DNA from: Streptomyces sp. NBC_00708 | GTDB lineage: Bacteria > Actinomycetota > Actinomycetes > Streptomycetales > Streptomycetaceae | Assembly (NCBI GenBank): GCA_036226585.1 | Contig: CP108998.1 | Location: 1-64,000 of the forward strand | Direction: 5' to 3' | Length of the DNA stretch: 64,000 nucleotides | Shown here: piece by piece, positions 50,563 to 59,111 of the stretch | How positions within the stretch are numbered: the first letter of the stretch is position 1 | Layout of the letters: each line of letters starts with the position of its first letter | Notes under the pieces: generated by a model | Database searches by the model: none | What the model saw: only the letters and a program-made list of their open reading frames with translations | Told to the model about the DNA's origin: nothing | Program-made: the position numbers and the translations under genes

Positions 50563-51836
50563 CACGCGTAGCCATCACCGCGGTGGGGGCCGTCACGCCC
50601 CTCGGCAACGACGCCGCCACCACCTGGGAGGGCCTGACCACCGGACGCAGCGGCGTCGGCGAGCTGACGACGTTCGACGCCGAGGGTTTCGCCGTACGGA
50701 TCGCCGCCCAGGTCAAGGACTTCGACGCGAAGGCGGCCATCCCGGCCCGCGTCGGCCGCAAGCACCTCTCGCGCGTCGGGCAGTTCGGCGTGGCGGCCGC
50801 CTGGGAGGCGGTGCGCAACGCCGGCCTCGACGAGGTGCCGCTCGACGTGTACCCGGCCGAGGAGCGCGGGGTCTCGATGGGGGCCAGCGTCGGCCGCCCC
50901 GAGCTGCAGACGCTGCTGGACATCGGGCACCTGCGGGCCACCACCGGGAACCCCGACGCCTTCATCTGCCAGCCGCCCGCCGTGACGCTGACGGACGACC
51001 AGAACGTGCCGCTGGCCGCGATGGCCCGGATGATCGGCGCCACCGGCCCGATGATGGGCATCAGCACCGCCTGCGCCGGGTCCGGGCACGCCATCGGCGA
51101 GGCGTTCCGCGCCATCCAGGAGGGCGACGCCAAGGTCATGATCGCGGGGGGCTACGACTCCCTGACGACCTGGCTCGACATCCTCGGCTTCAGCCTGCTG
51201 GGCGCGCTCACCGACCAGCACAACGACGACCCCGAGCACGCCTCGCGGCCCTTCGACGCGGACCGCTCCGGCTTCGTCGTCGGCGAGGGCGCCGTCGCCG
51301 TCGTCCTGGAGGACATGGACACGGCCCGCGCCCGCGGCGCGACGATCCTCGCCGAGGTCCTGGGATACGCCTCCACGCTCAACGCCTACCGCATCACCGA
51401 CTCGCCGCCCGACGGCTCCGGCGCGATCCAGGCCATGGAGGGCGCGCTCGCGGACTCCGGCCTGAAGACCGGCGACATCGACTACGTCGTCGCGCACGGC
51501 ACCAGTACGCACGGCAACGACCACTCCGAGACCGTCGCCATCAAGAAGGTCTTCGGCGACGACGCCGACGGGCTGGTGGTCAGCGCCCCCAAGTCGATGG
51601 CCGGCCACCTGACATCGGCCAGCCTGGGCCTGGGCGTGCTCGCCGCGATCGGCGCCATGAAGCACTCGCTGGTGCCGCCCACGGTCAACCTCGACAGGAA
51701 CGACCGCGGCCTCGACCTCGACTACGTGCCGCACACGGCGCGCCCGATGCCGGTGGGCGCGGCCCTGGTCAACGCGTTCGCCTTCGGCGGCAGCAACACC
51801 AGCATCGTCATCGGCGCCGCAGGGGAGGACGCATGA
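50559..51836 (+). CDS. Beta-ketoacyl-ACP synthase (KS alpha, complete)
   Basis: A 425-residue FabF-type ketosynthase with an intact triad: Cys172 (STACAGSGHA), His in VVAHGTSTHGND and His in KSMAGHLTSAS. Start MTRVAITAVGAVTPLGNDAA is typical. It condenses malonyl-ACP with the growing acyl chain. Coupled to dehydratase 1 upstream and dehydratase 2 downstream, with the Cys-less homologue one gene further on, it probably forms one KS/CLF-like pair. Confidence 0.93.
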   Translation: MTRVAITAVGAVTPLGNDAATTWEGLTTGRSGVGELTTFDAEGFAVRIAAQVKDFDAKAAIPARVGRKHLSRVGQFGVAAAWEAVRNAGLDEVPLDVYPAEERGVSMGASVGRPELQTLLDIGHLRATTGNPDAFICQPPAVTLTDDQNVPLAAMARMIGATGPMMGISTACAGSGHAIGEAFRAIQEGDAKVMIAGGYDSLTTWLDILGFSLLGALTDQHNDDPEHASRPFDADRSGFVVGEGAVAVVLEDMDTARARGATILAEVLGYASTLNAYRITDSPPDGSGAIQAMEGALADSGLKTGDIDYVVAHGTSTHGNDHSETVAIKKVFGDDADGLVVSAPKSMAGHLTSASLGLGVLAAIGAMKHSLVPPTVNLDRNDRGLDLDYVPHTARPMPVGAALVNAFAFGGSNTSIVIGAAGEDA

Positions 51837-52249
51837 CCGCCACGACCGGGGCCACCGACACCGCGCCCGTCTTCGACCGCATCGAGGAACTCGTACCGGG
51901 CGACCGCGCCGTGGCCGTACGCAACATCCCGAACACCCTGACCTTCTTCGACACCCACTTCCCGCGCCACCCGATCCTGCCCGGTGTGCTGCTCCTGGAG
52001 AGCATGGCCGCCCTGGCGAAGGCGGCGGCGGGCGGCGAGCGGGCCTGGCGCCTGGAGTCCGTACGCGCGGTGCGCTTCAAGCACTTCGTGGGCCCCGGGG
52101 ACCAGGTGCGCATCACCGCCGAGGTCACGAAGACCACCGAGCAGACGACCGAGGTACGGGCCACCGCCCGGGTCGGGGACCGGGTGGTCGCCACCGCCCG
52201 CACCCTGACGCTGGCGGCGGCGGACCGGGCCGGGAAGGACACAGCATGA
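51833..52249 (+). CDS. Hotdog-fold dehydratase 2 (FabZ-like)
   Basis: A 138-residue FabZ-type protein with a well-kept active site: FFDTHFPRHPILPGVLLLES, giving His42 and Glu56, followed by VRFKHFVGPGDQVRITAEVT. It should dehydrate 3-hydroxyacyl-ACP. ATGA overlaps link it to the ketosynthase before and the Cys-less ketosynthase after. With dehydratase 1 it may form a heterodimer. Confidence 0.88.
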   Translation: MTATTGATDTAPVFDRIEELVPGDRAVAVRNIPNTLTFFDTHFPRHPILPGVLLLESMAALAKAAAGGERAWRLESVRAVRFKHFVGPGDQVRITAEVTKTTEQTTEVRATARVGDRVVATARTLTLAAADRAGKDTA

Positions 52250-53532
52250 GCGACGGCGGACGCCGTGTGGTGGTGACCGGCATCGGGCTGATGACCGCCA
52301 TCGGCCAGGGCGCGGCACAGACCTGGGAGAACCTGCTGGCGGGCCGCAGCGGCATCGGCCCGCTGAAGGCGTACGACCCCGCGCCGCTGCGGACCGGTAT
52401 CGGCGCGGAGATCCACGACTTCGATCCCACCGAGTGGGCCAAGCGGCGCACCCTGCGCATGCTGTGCCGGGGCGACCAGCTGGCCCTGGCCGGCGCGACC
52501 CTGGCCCTGCGCGACGCGGGCCTGGACGACGTCGGCGACCTCGGCCACCGCAGCGGGCTCTTCCTCGGCAGCAACAAGGAAATGCCCCGCATGGACGAGC
52601 TGATCACCCAGCTCGGTGCGGTCCGGGCGCCGGACGGCACCCCCGACCTGTACAAGCTGGGGCAGACGGCCTCCTCGGTGGTCGCGCCGCTGTTCTTCGT
52701 GGAGGGGCTGCAGCCCGCGGCCGGCTTCCACATCTCGGAGAAGTACGGCATCCGGGGCGCCAACTCCTACTTCGCCGGCACCGCCGACTCCGGCGCGATG
52801 GCGATCGGCCGGGCCATGCGGACCATCCGCCGCGGCGAGGCCGATGTGATCGTGGCCGGCGGCTACGACGACGCCACCGGCTGGTGGGCCATGTCCAAGA
52901 TGGACGGGCTCGGCGTGCTGTCGACGCGTACGGAGCTGGGCGCCGAGGCGTTCCGCCCGTTCGACCGGGACCGCAGCGGTTCGGTGTTCGGGGAGGGCGC
53001 GGCCCTGCTCGTCCTGGAGGACCGCGCACACGCCCTGGCGCGCGGCGCGCACGTCTACGCGGAGGTCACCGGCTTCGGCTCGGGCAACGACTGTGTACGC
53101 CCGCCGAGTCCGCAGGCCCGCGCCCGCGGCCTGGCCCGCGCGATCGGGCGGGCGCTCACCGACTCCGGCAACGGCTTCGCGGACGGCGGTTACATCGCCG
53201 CCCACGGCTGCGCCACCCGGCAGGGCGACGCGAGCGAGACCCTGGCCCTGCACGACGCGCTCGGCACCAGCGCGAAGGCGGCGCTCATCAGCAGCGTCAA
53301 ACCGCAGACCGGCCACCTGGTCGGCGGCGCCGGGGCGCTGAACGCGGCGGTCGCCGCGCTCACCCTGGACTCCGGGGTCGTGCCGGCCACGCAGAACCTC
53401 CACAACCCCGCGGAGGACTGCGATCTGGACTACGTACCCCTGACACCCCGCGAGACCCGCCCCGGCCACGCCCTGGCACTCGCCCGCGGCCTGGAGGGCC
53501 AGGCGGTGGCCATAGCGATGGAGCGGTCCTGA
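52246..53532 (+). CDS. Cys-less ketosynthase homologue (CLF-like)
   Basis: A 428-residue ketosynthase fold in which the nucleophile position is Ala180 (FAGTADSGAMAIG) while both His motifs remain as AAHGCATRQGD and KPQTGHLVGGAG. This differs from classical chain-length factors, which usually also lose the His motifs. It may be the chain-length partner of the 50559 enzyme, or a malonyl-ACP decarboxylase supplying acetyl starter, since ketosynthases with a changed Cys can decarboxylate. Coupled to dehydratase 2 by ATGA. Confidence 0.85.
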   Translation: MSDGGRRVVVTGIGLMTAIGQGAAQTWENLLAGRSGIGPLKAYDPAPLRTGIGAEIHDFDPTEWAKRRTLRMLCRGDQLALAGATLALRDAGLDDVGDLGHRSGLFLGSNKEMPRMDELITQLGAVRAPDGTPDLYKLGQTASSVVAPLFFVEGLQPAAGFHISEKYGIRGANSYFAGTADSGAMAIGRAMRTIRRGEADVIVAGGYDDATGWWAMSKMDGLGVLSTRTELGAEAFRPFDRDRSGSVFGEGAALLVLEDRAHALARGAHVYAEVTGFGSGNDCVRPPSPQARARGLARAIGRALTDSGNGFADGGYIAAHGCATRQGDASETLALHDALGTSAKAALISSVKPQTGHLVGGAGALNAAVAALTLDSGVVPATQNLHNPAEDCDLDYVPLTPRETRPGHALALARGLEGQAVAIAMERS

Positions 53533-53566
53533 TGGACGCAACGCACAACCCGAAAGGAGTCGCGAC

Positions 53567-55933
53567 ATGAGCAACGGCGAGCAGAGCACCGGCACTTCGC
53601 CGGACAGCGGGGCTCGGTCCCGGCGGACCGTCGTGGTCTGCGGTGTGGGCGCGGTCACGGCCCACGGCGACGACGTCACCGCCCTGTGGGAGGGCGTCAA
53701 GGCCGGCCGCTCCGCGATCGGACCCGTACGCGGCATGCCGATGGAGGGCTACGGCACCGAGATCGGCGGCGAGGTCAGCGACCCGCGCACCCCCGCCTAC
53801 GACTACCTGGCCTCCTTCGGCGGACACGAGCCCGAACCGGCCGTCGACTTCGCCCTGGTGGCCGCGCAGGAAGCGATGCGGCAGGCCGGGCTCGGCGATG
53901 TGCCCGGCACCCGCTGGGGGGTGGCCTTCGGGTCGTGCAACGGCGGTCTGCGCAGCGCCGAGAAGCTGGCGCGCCGCACGGACGGCGACGAGGCGGGCCA
54001 CCCGGACGACGGGCGGCACTACCTGCTGGTGTCGCCGCAGGCCATAGCGGAGGCGCTGAGCAGCGCCTTCGGGCTCCTGGGCCCCTCGGTCTCCGTCAAC
54101 ACCGCCTGCGCCTCCGGTGCGCACGCCATCGCGCACGCCACCGAGGCGATCGGCGCGGGCCGGGTCGACGCGATGCTGGTGGGCGGCAGCGACGCCTTCA
54201 CGGAGACGGCGTTCGCCGGGTTCACCAGCCTCCAGTCGCTGTCGACGAAGCCCGCCGCCCCGTACTCCAAGGACCGCGACGGCCTCTCGCTCGGCGAGGG
54301 CGCCGGAATGCTGGTGCTGGCCGAGGAGTCGGTGGCGCGGGCCGCCGGCGCCCCCATCCTGGCCGAGGTGCTGGGCTACGGCCTGTCCGCCGACGGCTAC
54401 CACGCCACCGCCCCGCACCCCAAGGGCGAGGGCGCGGCGCGCGCGATCCGCTCCGCGCTGGAGGCGGCCGGGATCACCCCCGGGGACGTCGGCTACATCA
54501 ACGGCCACGGCACGGGCACCGCGAAGAACGACACGGCCGAGAGCAACGCCGTACGGGCCGCGCTCGGCGAGGCCGCCGAGTCGACGGCGCTCAGCAGCTC
54601 CAAGTCGATGGTCGGGCACCTGCTCGGTGCGGCCGGGGCGGTCGAGGCGATCGTCACCGTGCAGGCGCTGGTCGACCAGATCGCGCCGCCGACCGCCAAC
54701 TTCACCGAGCTGGACCCCAAGTGCGGTCTGGACGCGGTGCCGGACCCGGGCCGCGCGCACGCCATGGACGTGGCGCTGTCCAACAACTTCGCGTTCGCCG
54801 GGGCCAACGCCTGCGTCGCCTTCGGGCGGCCGGGCAGCTCCTTCACCCCCGCCGACGCCCCGCCCCCGGAGAAGGTGGTGGTCACCGGCTTCGCCGCGAT
54901 CACTTCGGCCGGGGACGGCGCGGACGCGGTGTGGGAGGCGTGGCGCGAGGGCCGGGCGCTGGGCACCGAGGAGGGCGGGCTGCGTGTCGCCCGCGCCGAC
55001 TACGACCCGCAGAAGTACATCAGCGCCCGGGACCGGCGCCGGATGGACCCGCTCGGCCAGCTCGCCGTGGCCTCGTGCCGGGGCGCCCTGGAGCACGCGG
55101 GGCTGACGGCGGACGACCGGGTGGGCGTGGTGCTGGGCACGGGTCTGGGCCCGATGCGCTCCATCGAGGAGTTCCTGCTGCCGGTGCTGGCGGGCTGCCC
55201 CGCGCACGGCAGCCCCGCGGTCTTCCCGAACACCGTCTTCAACGCGGCGGCCGGCCAGGTCGCGATGAACGTCGGGGCGAAGGGCCCCACGTCCACCGTG
55301 ACGACCGGTCACGCGGCCGGGGCGTCCGCCCTGACCGTCGCCCACGACCTGCTGCTCCAGCACCGGGCGGACGCGGTGCTGTGCCCCGCGGTGGAGGACC
55401 TGTCGCCGGGTGTCCTGGAGGCGTACCGGCAGCTGCCGCTGTTCGACTCCCCGGACTACACGCTGGCCGAGGCGGGCATCGCCCTGGTCCTGGAGCGGGA
55501 GTCCACCGCCCGCGCCCGGGGCGCCCGCATCCTCGCGGAGTTCGCCGGCCACGGCACGGCGTCCGACGCGCGGGGCATCGGCCGCTGGGACCCGCAGGGC
55601 GGCGGGGTGGAGCGGGCGATGCGCCAGGCGCTGGAGCAGGCCGGTGTCGAGCCCGCCGAGCTGACCGGCATCTGGGCCAACGCGGCCGGCCTCAAGCGGG
55701 CCGACGCGCCGGAGGCCCTGGCCACCGACCGGCTCGCGGTGCCCGGCGACACCCCGGTGCACACCCCGAAGCAGGTGCTGGGCGAGCCGGCGGGCGCCGG
55801 GGCGCAGCTGTCCGCGCTGCTCGCGGTGACCGGCTGGGAGCGGGGCATGGCGAGCGGACCCGTCCTCATCAACAGCTCCTCGCTCGGCGGCACCCACATC
55901 AGCCTCGTCCTGCGTCCCGCTACGGAGAAGTGA
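53567..55933 (+). CDS. Natural ketosynthase-chain-length-factor-like fusion
   Basis: A 788-residue protein with two ketosynthase folds in one chain. The first (about 20-425) is complete: Cys181 (NTACASGAHA), His314 (GHGTGT) and His351 (SMVGHLLG). The second starts near 435 after a Pro-rich linker (DAPPPEKVVVTG), has His582 in place of Cys (TTGHAAGAS), lacks the HGT motif and is shorter, as chain-length factors are. The arrangement mimics a KS-CLF heterodimer fused head to tail. ATG 53567 follows GAAAGGAG. With the separate pair at 50559/52246 the operon has two condensing units. Confidence 0.88.
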   Translation: MSNGEQSTGTSPDSGARSRRTVVVCGVGAVTAHGDDVTALWEGVKAGRSAIGPVRGMPMEGYGTEIGGEVSDPRTPAYDYLASFGGHEPEPAVDFALVAAQEAMRQAGLGDVPGTRWGVAFGSCNGGLRSAEKLARRTDGDEAGHPDDGRHYLLVSPQAIAEALSSAFGLLGPSVSVNTACASGAHAIAHATEAIGAGRVDAMLVGGSDAFTETAFAGFTSLQSLSTKPAAPYSKDRDGLSLGEGAGMLVLAEESVARAAGAPILAEVLGYGLSADGYHATAPHPKGEGAARAIRSALEAAGITPGDVGYINGHGTGTAKNDTAESNAVRAALGEAAESTALSSSKSMVGHLLGAAGAVEAIVTVQALVDQIAPPTANFTELDPKCGLDAVPDPGRAHAMDVALSNNFAFAGANACVAFGRPGSSFTPADAPPPEKVVVTGFAAITSAGDGADAVWEAWREGRALGTEEGGLRVARADYDPQKYISARDRRRMDPLGQLAVASCRGALEHAGLTADDRVGVVLGTGLGPMRSIEEFLLPVLAGCPAHGSPAVFPNTVFNAAAGQVAMNVGAKGPTSTVTTGHAAGASALTVAHDLLLQHRADAVLCPAVEDLSPGVLEAYRQLPLFDSPDYTLAEAGIALVLERESTARARGARILAEFAGHGTASDARGIGRWDPQGGGVERAMRQALEQAGVEPAELTGIWANAAGLKRADAPEALATDRLAVPGDTPVHTPKQVLGEPAGAGAQLSALLAVTGWERGMASGPVLINSSSLGGTHISLVLRPATEK

Positions 55934-55935
55934 CC

Positions 55936-57045
55936 ATGTCCTCGAGTTCCGACCGCCATGTGTCCGTCCTCGCCACCGGTGCCCATCTGCCGGGCGAGCC
56001 GCTGGACAACGATGCCCTGGCCCGGATCTGCGGGCCGCTGCCCGACGACGTGCTGGAGGGCATCCAGGTCCAGCGCCGCCACTGGATGATCGACCCGGCC
56101 ACCGGCAAGCACCTCACCAGCACCTCGGCGATGGCCACGGCCGCCGCCCGGCAGGCGCTGGAGCGGGCCGGTGTGGAGCCGGAAGAGGTCGACCTGATCG
56201 TCGTCTCCACGGCCAGCCCCGACTATCTGCTCCCTGTCGCCGCCACCTACGTACAGGAGCAGCTGGGCCTGGAGAGCTGCGCGGTCATCGAGGTGCGGGC
56301 CGGGTGCGTGGGCGCCGTGCAGGGCCTGGACATCGCCCGCCGCAATCTGGCCGACGGCACCTACCGCACCGCCCTGGTGATCGGCACCGAGTCCGTCTCG
56401 CCGCTGCTGGCCCCGGTCTTCATCGGCCAGGACCCGGAGCGGGTGCGGATGCGCGACCGGCTCACCGTCTACACCTTCGGCGACGGGGCGGGCGCGGTCG
56501 TGCTGCGGGCCGGCGAGGAGGGCTCCGCGCACGAGGGCAGCCGCCAGGTGTTCGCGACCCAGTCCATGGGCGGGGCGCGCAAGCCCGGCATGCTGATCGT
56601 CGGCGGCGGCACCGACGTACCACTGGCCGAACAGCGCGAGCGCAAGCGGCTGATGGACATCAAGCTGGACATCCCCGGCACCGCGCAGTTCGGGCCCCGG
56701 GTCTTCGTGCGGGGCATCCACGACATGCTGGAGCGCTCCGGGCTCGCCCTGTCGGACCTCGACGCGTGCGTGCTGCCGGAGGGCAACGCGGAGTACTTCG
56801 CGAGCGAGTACGGCACCGCCGGGCTGTCCGACGAGGACCAGGCCGTGCTGAGCAAGACCATCGTGGAGAACCTGACGGACGTCGGCGCGACCGGCTCCGC
56901 CGCCGTACCGCTCGCCCTGGACGCGGGCTGGGCCGAGGGCCGCATCCGGCCGGGCCACAAGGTGCTGCTCCTCGCGATCGAGGCCAGCCGTTACGTGTAC
57001 GCGGGACTCACCCTCACCTGGGAGGCCCCCTTCCCCGGGAAGTGA
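55936..57045 (+). CDS. KAS III-like enzyme lacking decarboxylation residues
   Basis: A 369-residue thiolase-fold protein of the FabH family. Cys124 is kept (VRAGCVGAVQG). The HQAN motif is replaced by PEGNAEYF (about 281-288), and the Asn of the NxGNTSAA motif is Ala (VGATGSAAVP, about 317-325). Without His and Asn it should not carry out decarboxylative condensation; related proteins with this pattern act as acyltransferases. It may prime a carrier or transfer the finished chain. Two bases separate it from the fusion gene. Confidence 0.85.
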   Translation: MSSSSDRHVSVLATGAHLPGEPLDNDALARICGPLPDDVLEGIQVQRRHWMIDPATGKHLTSTSAMATAAARQALERAGVEPEEVDLIVVSTASPDYLLPVAATYVQEQLGLESCAVIEVRAGCVGAVQGLDIARRNLADGTYRTALVIGTESVSPLLAPVFIGQDPERVRMRDRLTVYTFGDGAGAVVLRAGEEGSAHEGSRQVFATQSMGGARKPGMLIVGGGTDVPLAEQRERKRLMDIKLDIPGTAQFGPRVFVRGIHDMLERSGLALSDLDACVLPEGNAEYFASEYGTAGLSDEDQAVLSKTIVENLTDVGATGSAAVPLALDAGWAEGRIRPGHKVLLLAIEASRYVYAGLTLTWEAPFPGK

Positions 57046-57116
57046 TCCCCGCTTCCTCCGGCGTCCGCCGCCCACCACCGCCCCTCGCGGGCGCCCCTAG
57101 CGAGAAGGATGAAAAC

Positions 57117-57983
57117 GTGTCGACACAGCAGATGGTGCACACCGGCCAGAGCGTGGAGGAGCGCAACAAGGAGACCATCCGCGCGGTCTTCCACACCTTC
57201 GTCAACAAGGGCGACTTCTCCCTCGTCGACAGGATCTACAGCCCGGACATGGTCGACCACCAGCCGCTGCCGGGCGCCCCCGAGGGCCTGGAGGGCGTGC
57301 GCTACACGATCGCCGGGCTGCGCGAGGGCTTCCCCGACCTGCACGTGACGATCGAGGACATCAGCGCGCACGCCGACCACGTCGTCGTCCACAACACCTG
57401 GCGCGGCACCCACCTCGGCGAGTTCCTGGGCATGGAGCCCACCGGCCGGGTCATCGAGTTCAAGGGCGTCGTGGTGTGGCGGCTGCTGGACAACGGCCTG
57501 ATCGCCGAGCGCTGGGGCGTCGGCGTCGACTCCAACATGCTCTCCGAGCTGGGCATGCGCCGGCTGGCCCCGTCCTCGCGCGGCGCGGCCCGTGCCACGG
57601 CCCGCCGCGAGGTGCGGCCCGCCTCGGTCCTGGTGCCCGCCACCGAGGGCGCCGCCGCCCGCTGGAAGGCGGTCGAGGCCGAGCTGACCGGGCCGAGGCT
57701 GCGCGCGTACGAGGCGTCGCGGCGGCGGGCGGGCGTCGTCCACGAGTCGCTGACCGTGCAGGAGCTGGAGGGGCGCGAAGTCGTCGTGCTGCGGGTGGAG
57801 GCCCGTGACCCGGCGCTGGCCGCGCGCCGGCTGGCGGAGTCCTCGGAGGAGTTCGACGCCTGGCTGCGGACGGCGGCGCTCGACGCGTTCGGCGCCGACC
57901 CGTGGGCCGCGCTGGGCGCGCGCAAGGACGCGGAGCCGGGGCACGTGTGGTCCTCGGTCAACAGCGAGCTGGTCCGCGACTGA
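57117..57983 (+). CDS. SnoaL-like domain fused to an unknown C-terminal domain
   Basis: A 288-residue protein. Residues about 15-140 are a SnoaL-like/ester cyclase fold: ETIRAVFHTFVNKGDFSLVD, YSPDMVDHQPLPG, GLREGFPDLHVTIEDISAHA, WRGTHLGEFLGMEPTGR and KGVVVWRLLDNGLIAERW. The remaining 145 residues are Arg/Ala-rich and match nothing I know. SnoaL-like proteins close rings or hydroxylate polyketides, although many are uncharacterised. GTG 57117 fits AGAAGGA upstream. The fusion may bring a chain-holding or partner-binding function. Confidence 0.72.
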   Translation: MSTQQMVHTGQSVEERNKETIRAVFHTFVNKGDFSLVDRIYSPDMVDHQPLPGAPEGLEGVRYTIAGLREGFPDLHVTIEDISAHADHVVVHNTWRGTHLGEFLGMEPTGRVIEFKGVVVWRLLDNGLIAERWGVGVDSNMLSELGMRRLAPSSRGAARATARREVRPASVLVPATEGAAARWKAVEAELTGPRLRAYEASRRRAGVVHESLTVQELEGREVVVLRVEARDPALAARRLAESSEEFDAWLRTAALDAFGADPWAALGARKDAEPGHVWSSVNSELVRD

Positions 57984-58055
57984 CGCGGCGTCACCCCCCC
58001 TTTCGTACGGGACGCCGTCGCTCACTGGTTCCCTGAAACTGTCAGTGCTAGAATT

Positions 58056-58070
58056 TTTATCGACGATAAA
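58056..58070. promoter_or_regulatory. Palindrome before the aldo-keto reductase gene
   Basis: TTTATCG-A-CGATAAA, a perfect 15-bp dyad in a local AT-rich patch 18 bases before ATG 58088. It may be an operator for an internal promoter. The sequence near 45526-45538 (TTCATCGATTAAA) is loosely similar, so the TetR protein at 46891 is one possible binder. Confidence 0.4.
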
Positions 58071-58087
58071 TCCGGAAGGAACCGAAG

Positions 58088-59074
58088 ATGCGGCAACGAA
58101 AGCTCGGCAGCCAGGGGCTCGTCGTCTCCGAGCAGGGGCTCGGATGCATGGGCATGACGTTCGCCTACGGTCCGGTCGACGGCCAGGAGGCGCTGCGCAC
58201 CGCCGACCGGGCTCTCGAACTCGGCGTCACCCTGCTGGACACCGCGGACTTCTACGGCCCGCACACCAACGAGGAGTTCGTCGGCAAGGTCATCGCCGGC
58301 CGCCGCGACGACATCGTCGTCTCCTCCAAGGTCGGCAACGAGGTCGCCCCCGACGGCAGCATCACGGGCCGGCTCAACGGCCGCCCCGAGTACATCCGGG
58401 GCTGCGTCGAGGGCACCCTGAGCCGGCTCGGCACCGACCGGCTCGACCTGTACTACCTGCACCGCGTCGACCCGGACGTGCCCGTCGAGGAGAGCTTCGG
58501 CGCCCTCGCCGAGCTGGTCGCCGAGGGCAAGGTGCGACACCTCGGCATCTCCGAGGCGTCCGCCGCCACCATCCGCCGCGCCCACGCGGTGCACCCCCTC
58601 AGCGCCGTACAGACCGAGTACTCGCTGTCCACGCGCGACGTCGAGCACAACGGCGTGCTCGCGACCGTCCGCGAACTCGGCATCGGCTTCGTCGGCTACA
58701 GCCCGCTGGGCCGGGGCCTGCTGACCGGCGCCATCCGCAGCGTCGACAACCTCGCCGAGCAGGACTTCCGCCGTGTCGTCCCGCGCTTCCAGGCCGAGAA
58801 CCTCGCCGCCAACCTGAGCGTCGTCGAACGCCTGGAGGCGCTCGCCGAGGCCAAGGGCATCACCCCCGGACAGCTCGCCCTGGCCTGGGTCCTCTCCCAG
58901 GACGTCGTCGCCATCCCCGGCACCAAGCGCGTCGGCTACCTCGAACAGAACGTCGCCGCATCCGACGTACGGCTGAGCGCCGACGACCTCGCGGCGCTGG
59001 ACGCGATCGCCCCGCACGGATCGACCGTGGGGGACCGTTACCCCGCCGGCGCCATGGCCACGCTCGACGGCTGA
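58088..59074 (+). CDS. Aldo-keto reductase
   Basis: A 328-residue AKR of the YakC/AKR13-like type. [12 protein letters not shown] near 20, catalytic Asp/Tyr in [18 protein letters not shown], Lys in VVSSKVGNE, His in [14 protein letters not shown], and the NADPH site [13 protein letters not shown]. It reduces a ketone or aldehyde with NADPH, possibly a released acyl aldehyde or a late keto group. Start ATG 58088 follows GGAAGGAA. Confidence 0.93.
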   Translation: MRQRKLGSQGLVVSEQGLGCMGMTFAYGPVDGQEALRTADRALELGVTLLDTADFYGPHTNEEFVGKVIAGRRDDIVVSSKVGNEVAPDGSITGRLNGRPEYIRGCVEGTLSRLGTDRLDLYYLHRVDPDVPVEESFGALAELVAEGKVRHLGISEASAATIRRAHAVHPLSAVQTEYSLSTRDVEHNGVLATVRELGIGFVGYSPLGRGLLTGAIRSVDNLAEQDFRRVVPRFQAENLAANLSVVERLEALAEAKGITPGQLALAWVLSQDVVAIPGTKRVGYLEQNVAASDVRLSADDLAALDAIAPHGSTVGDRYPAGAMATLDG

Positions 59075-59111
59075 CACGCCCGCGAAACCCGAAGGTGAGT
59101 GAGTACCGACC

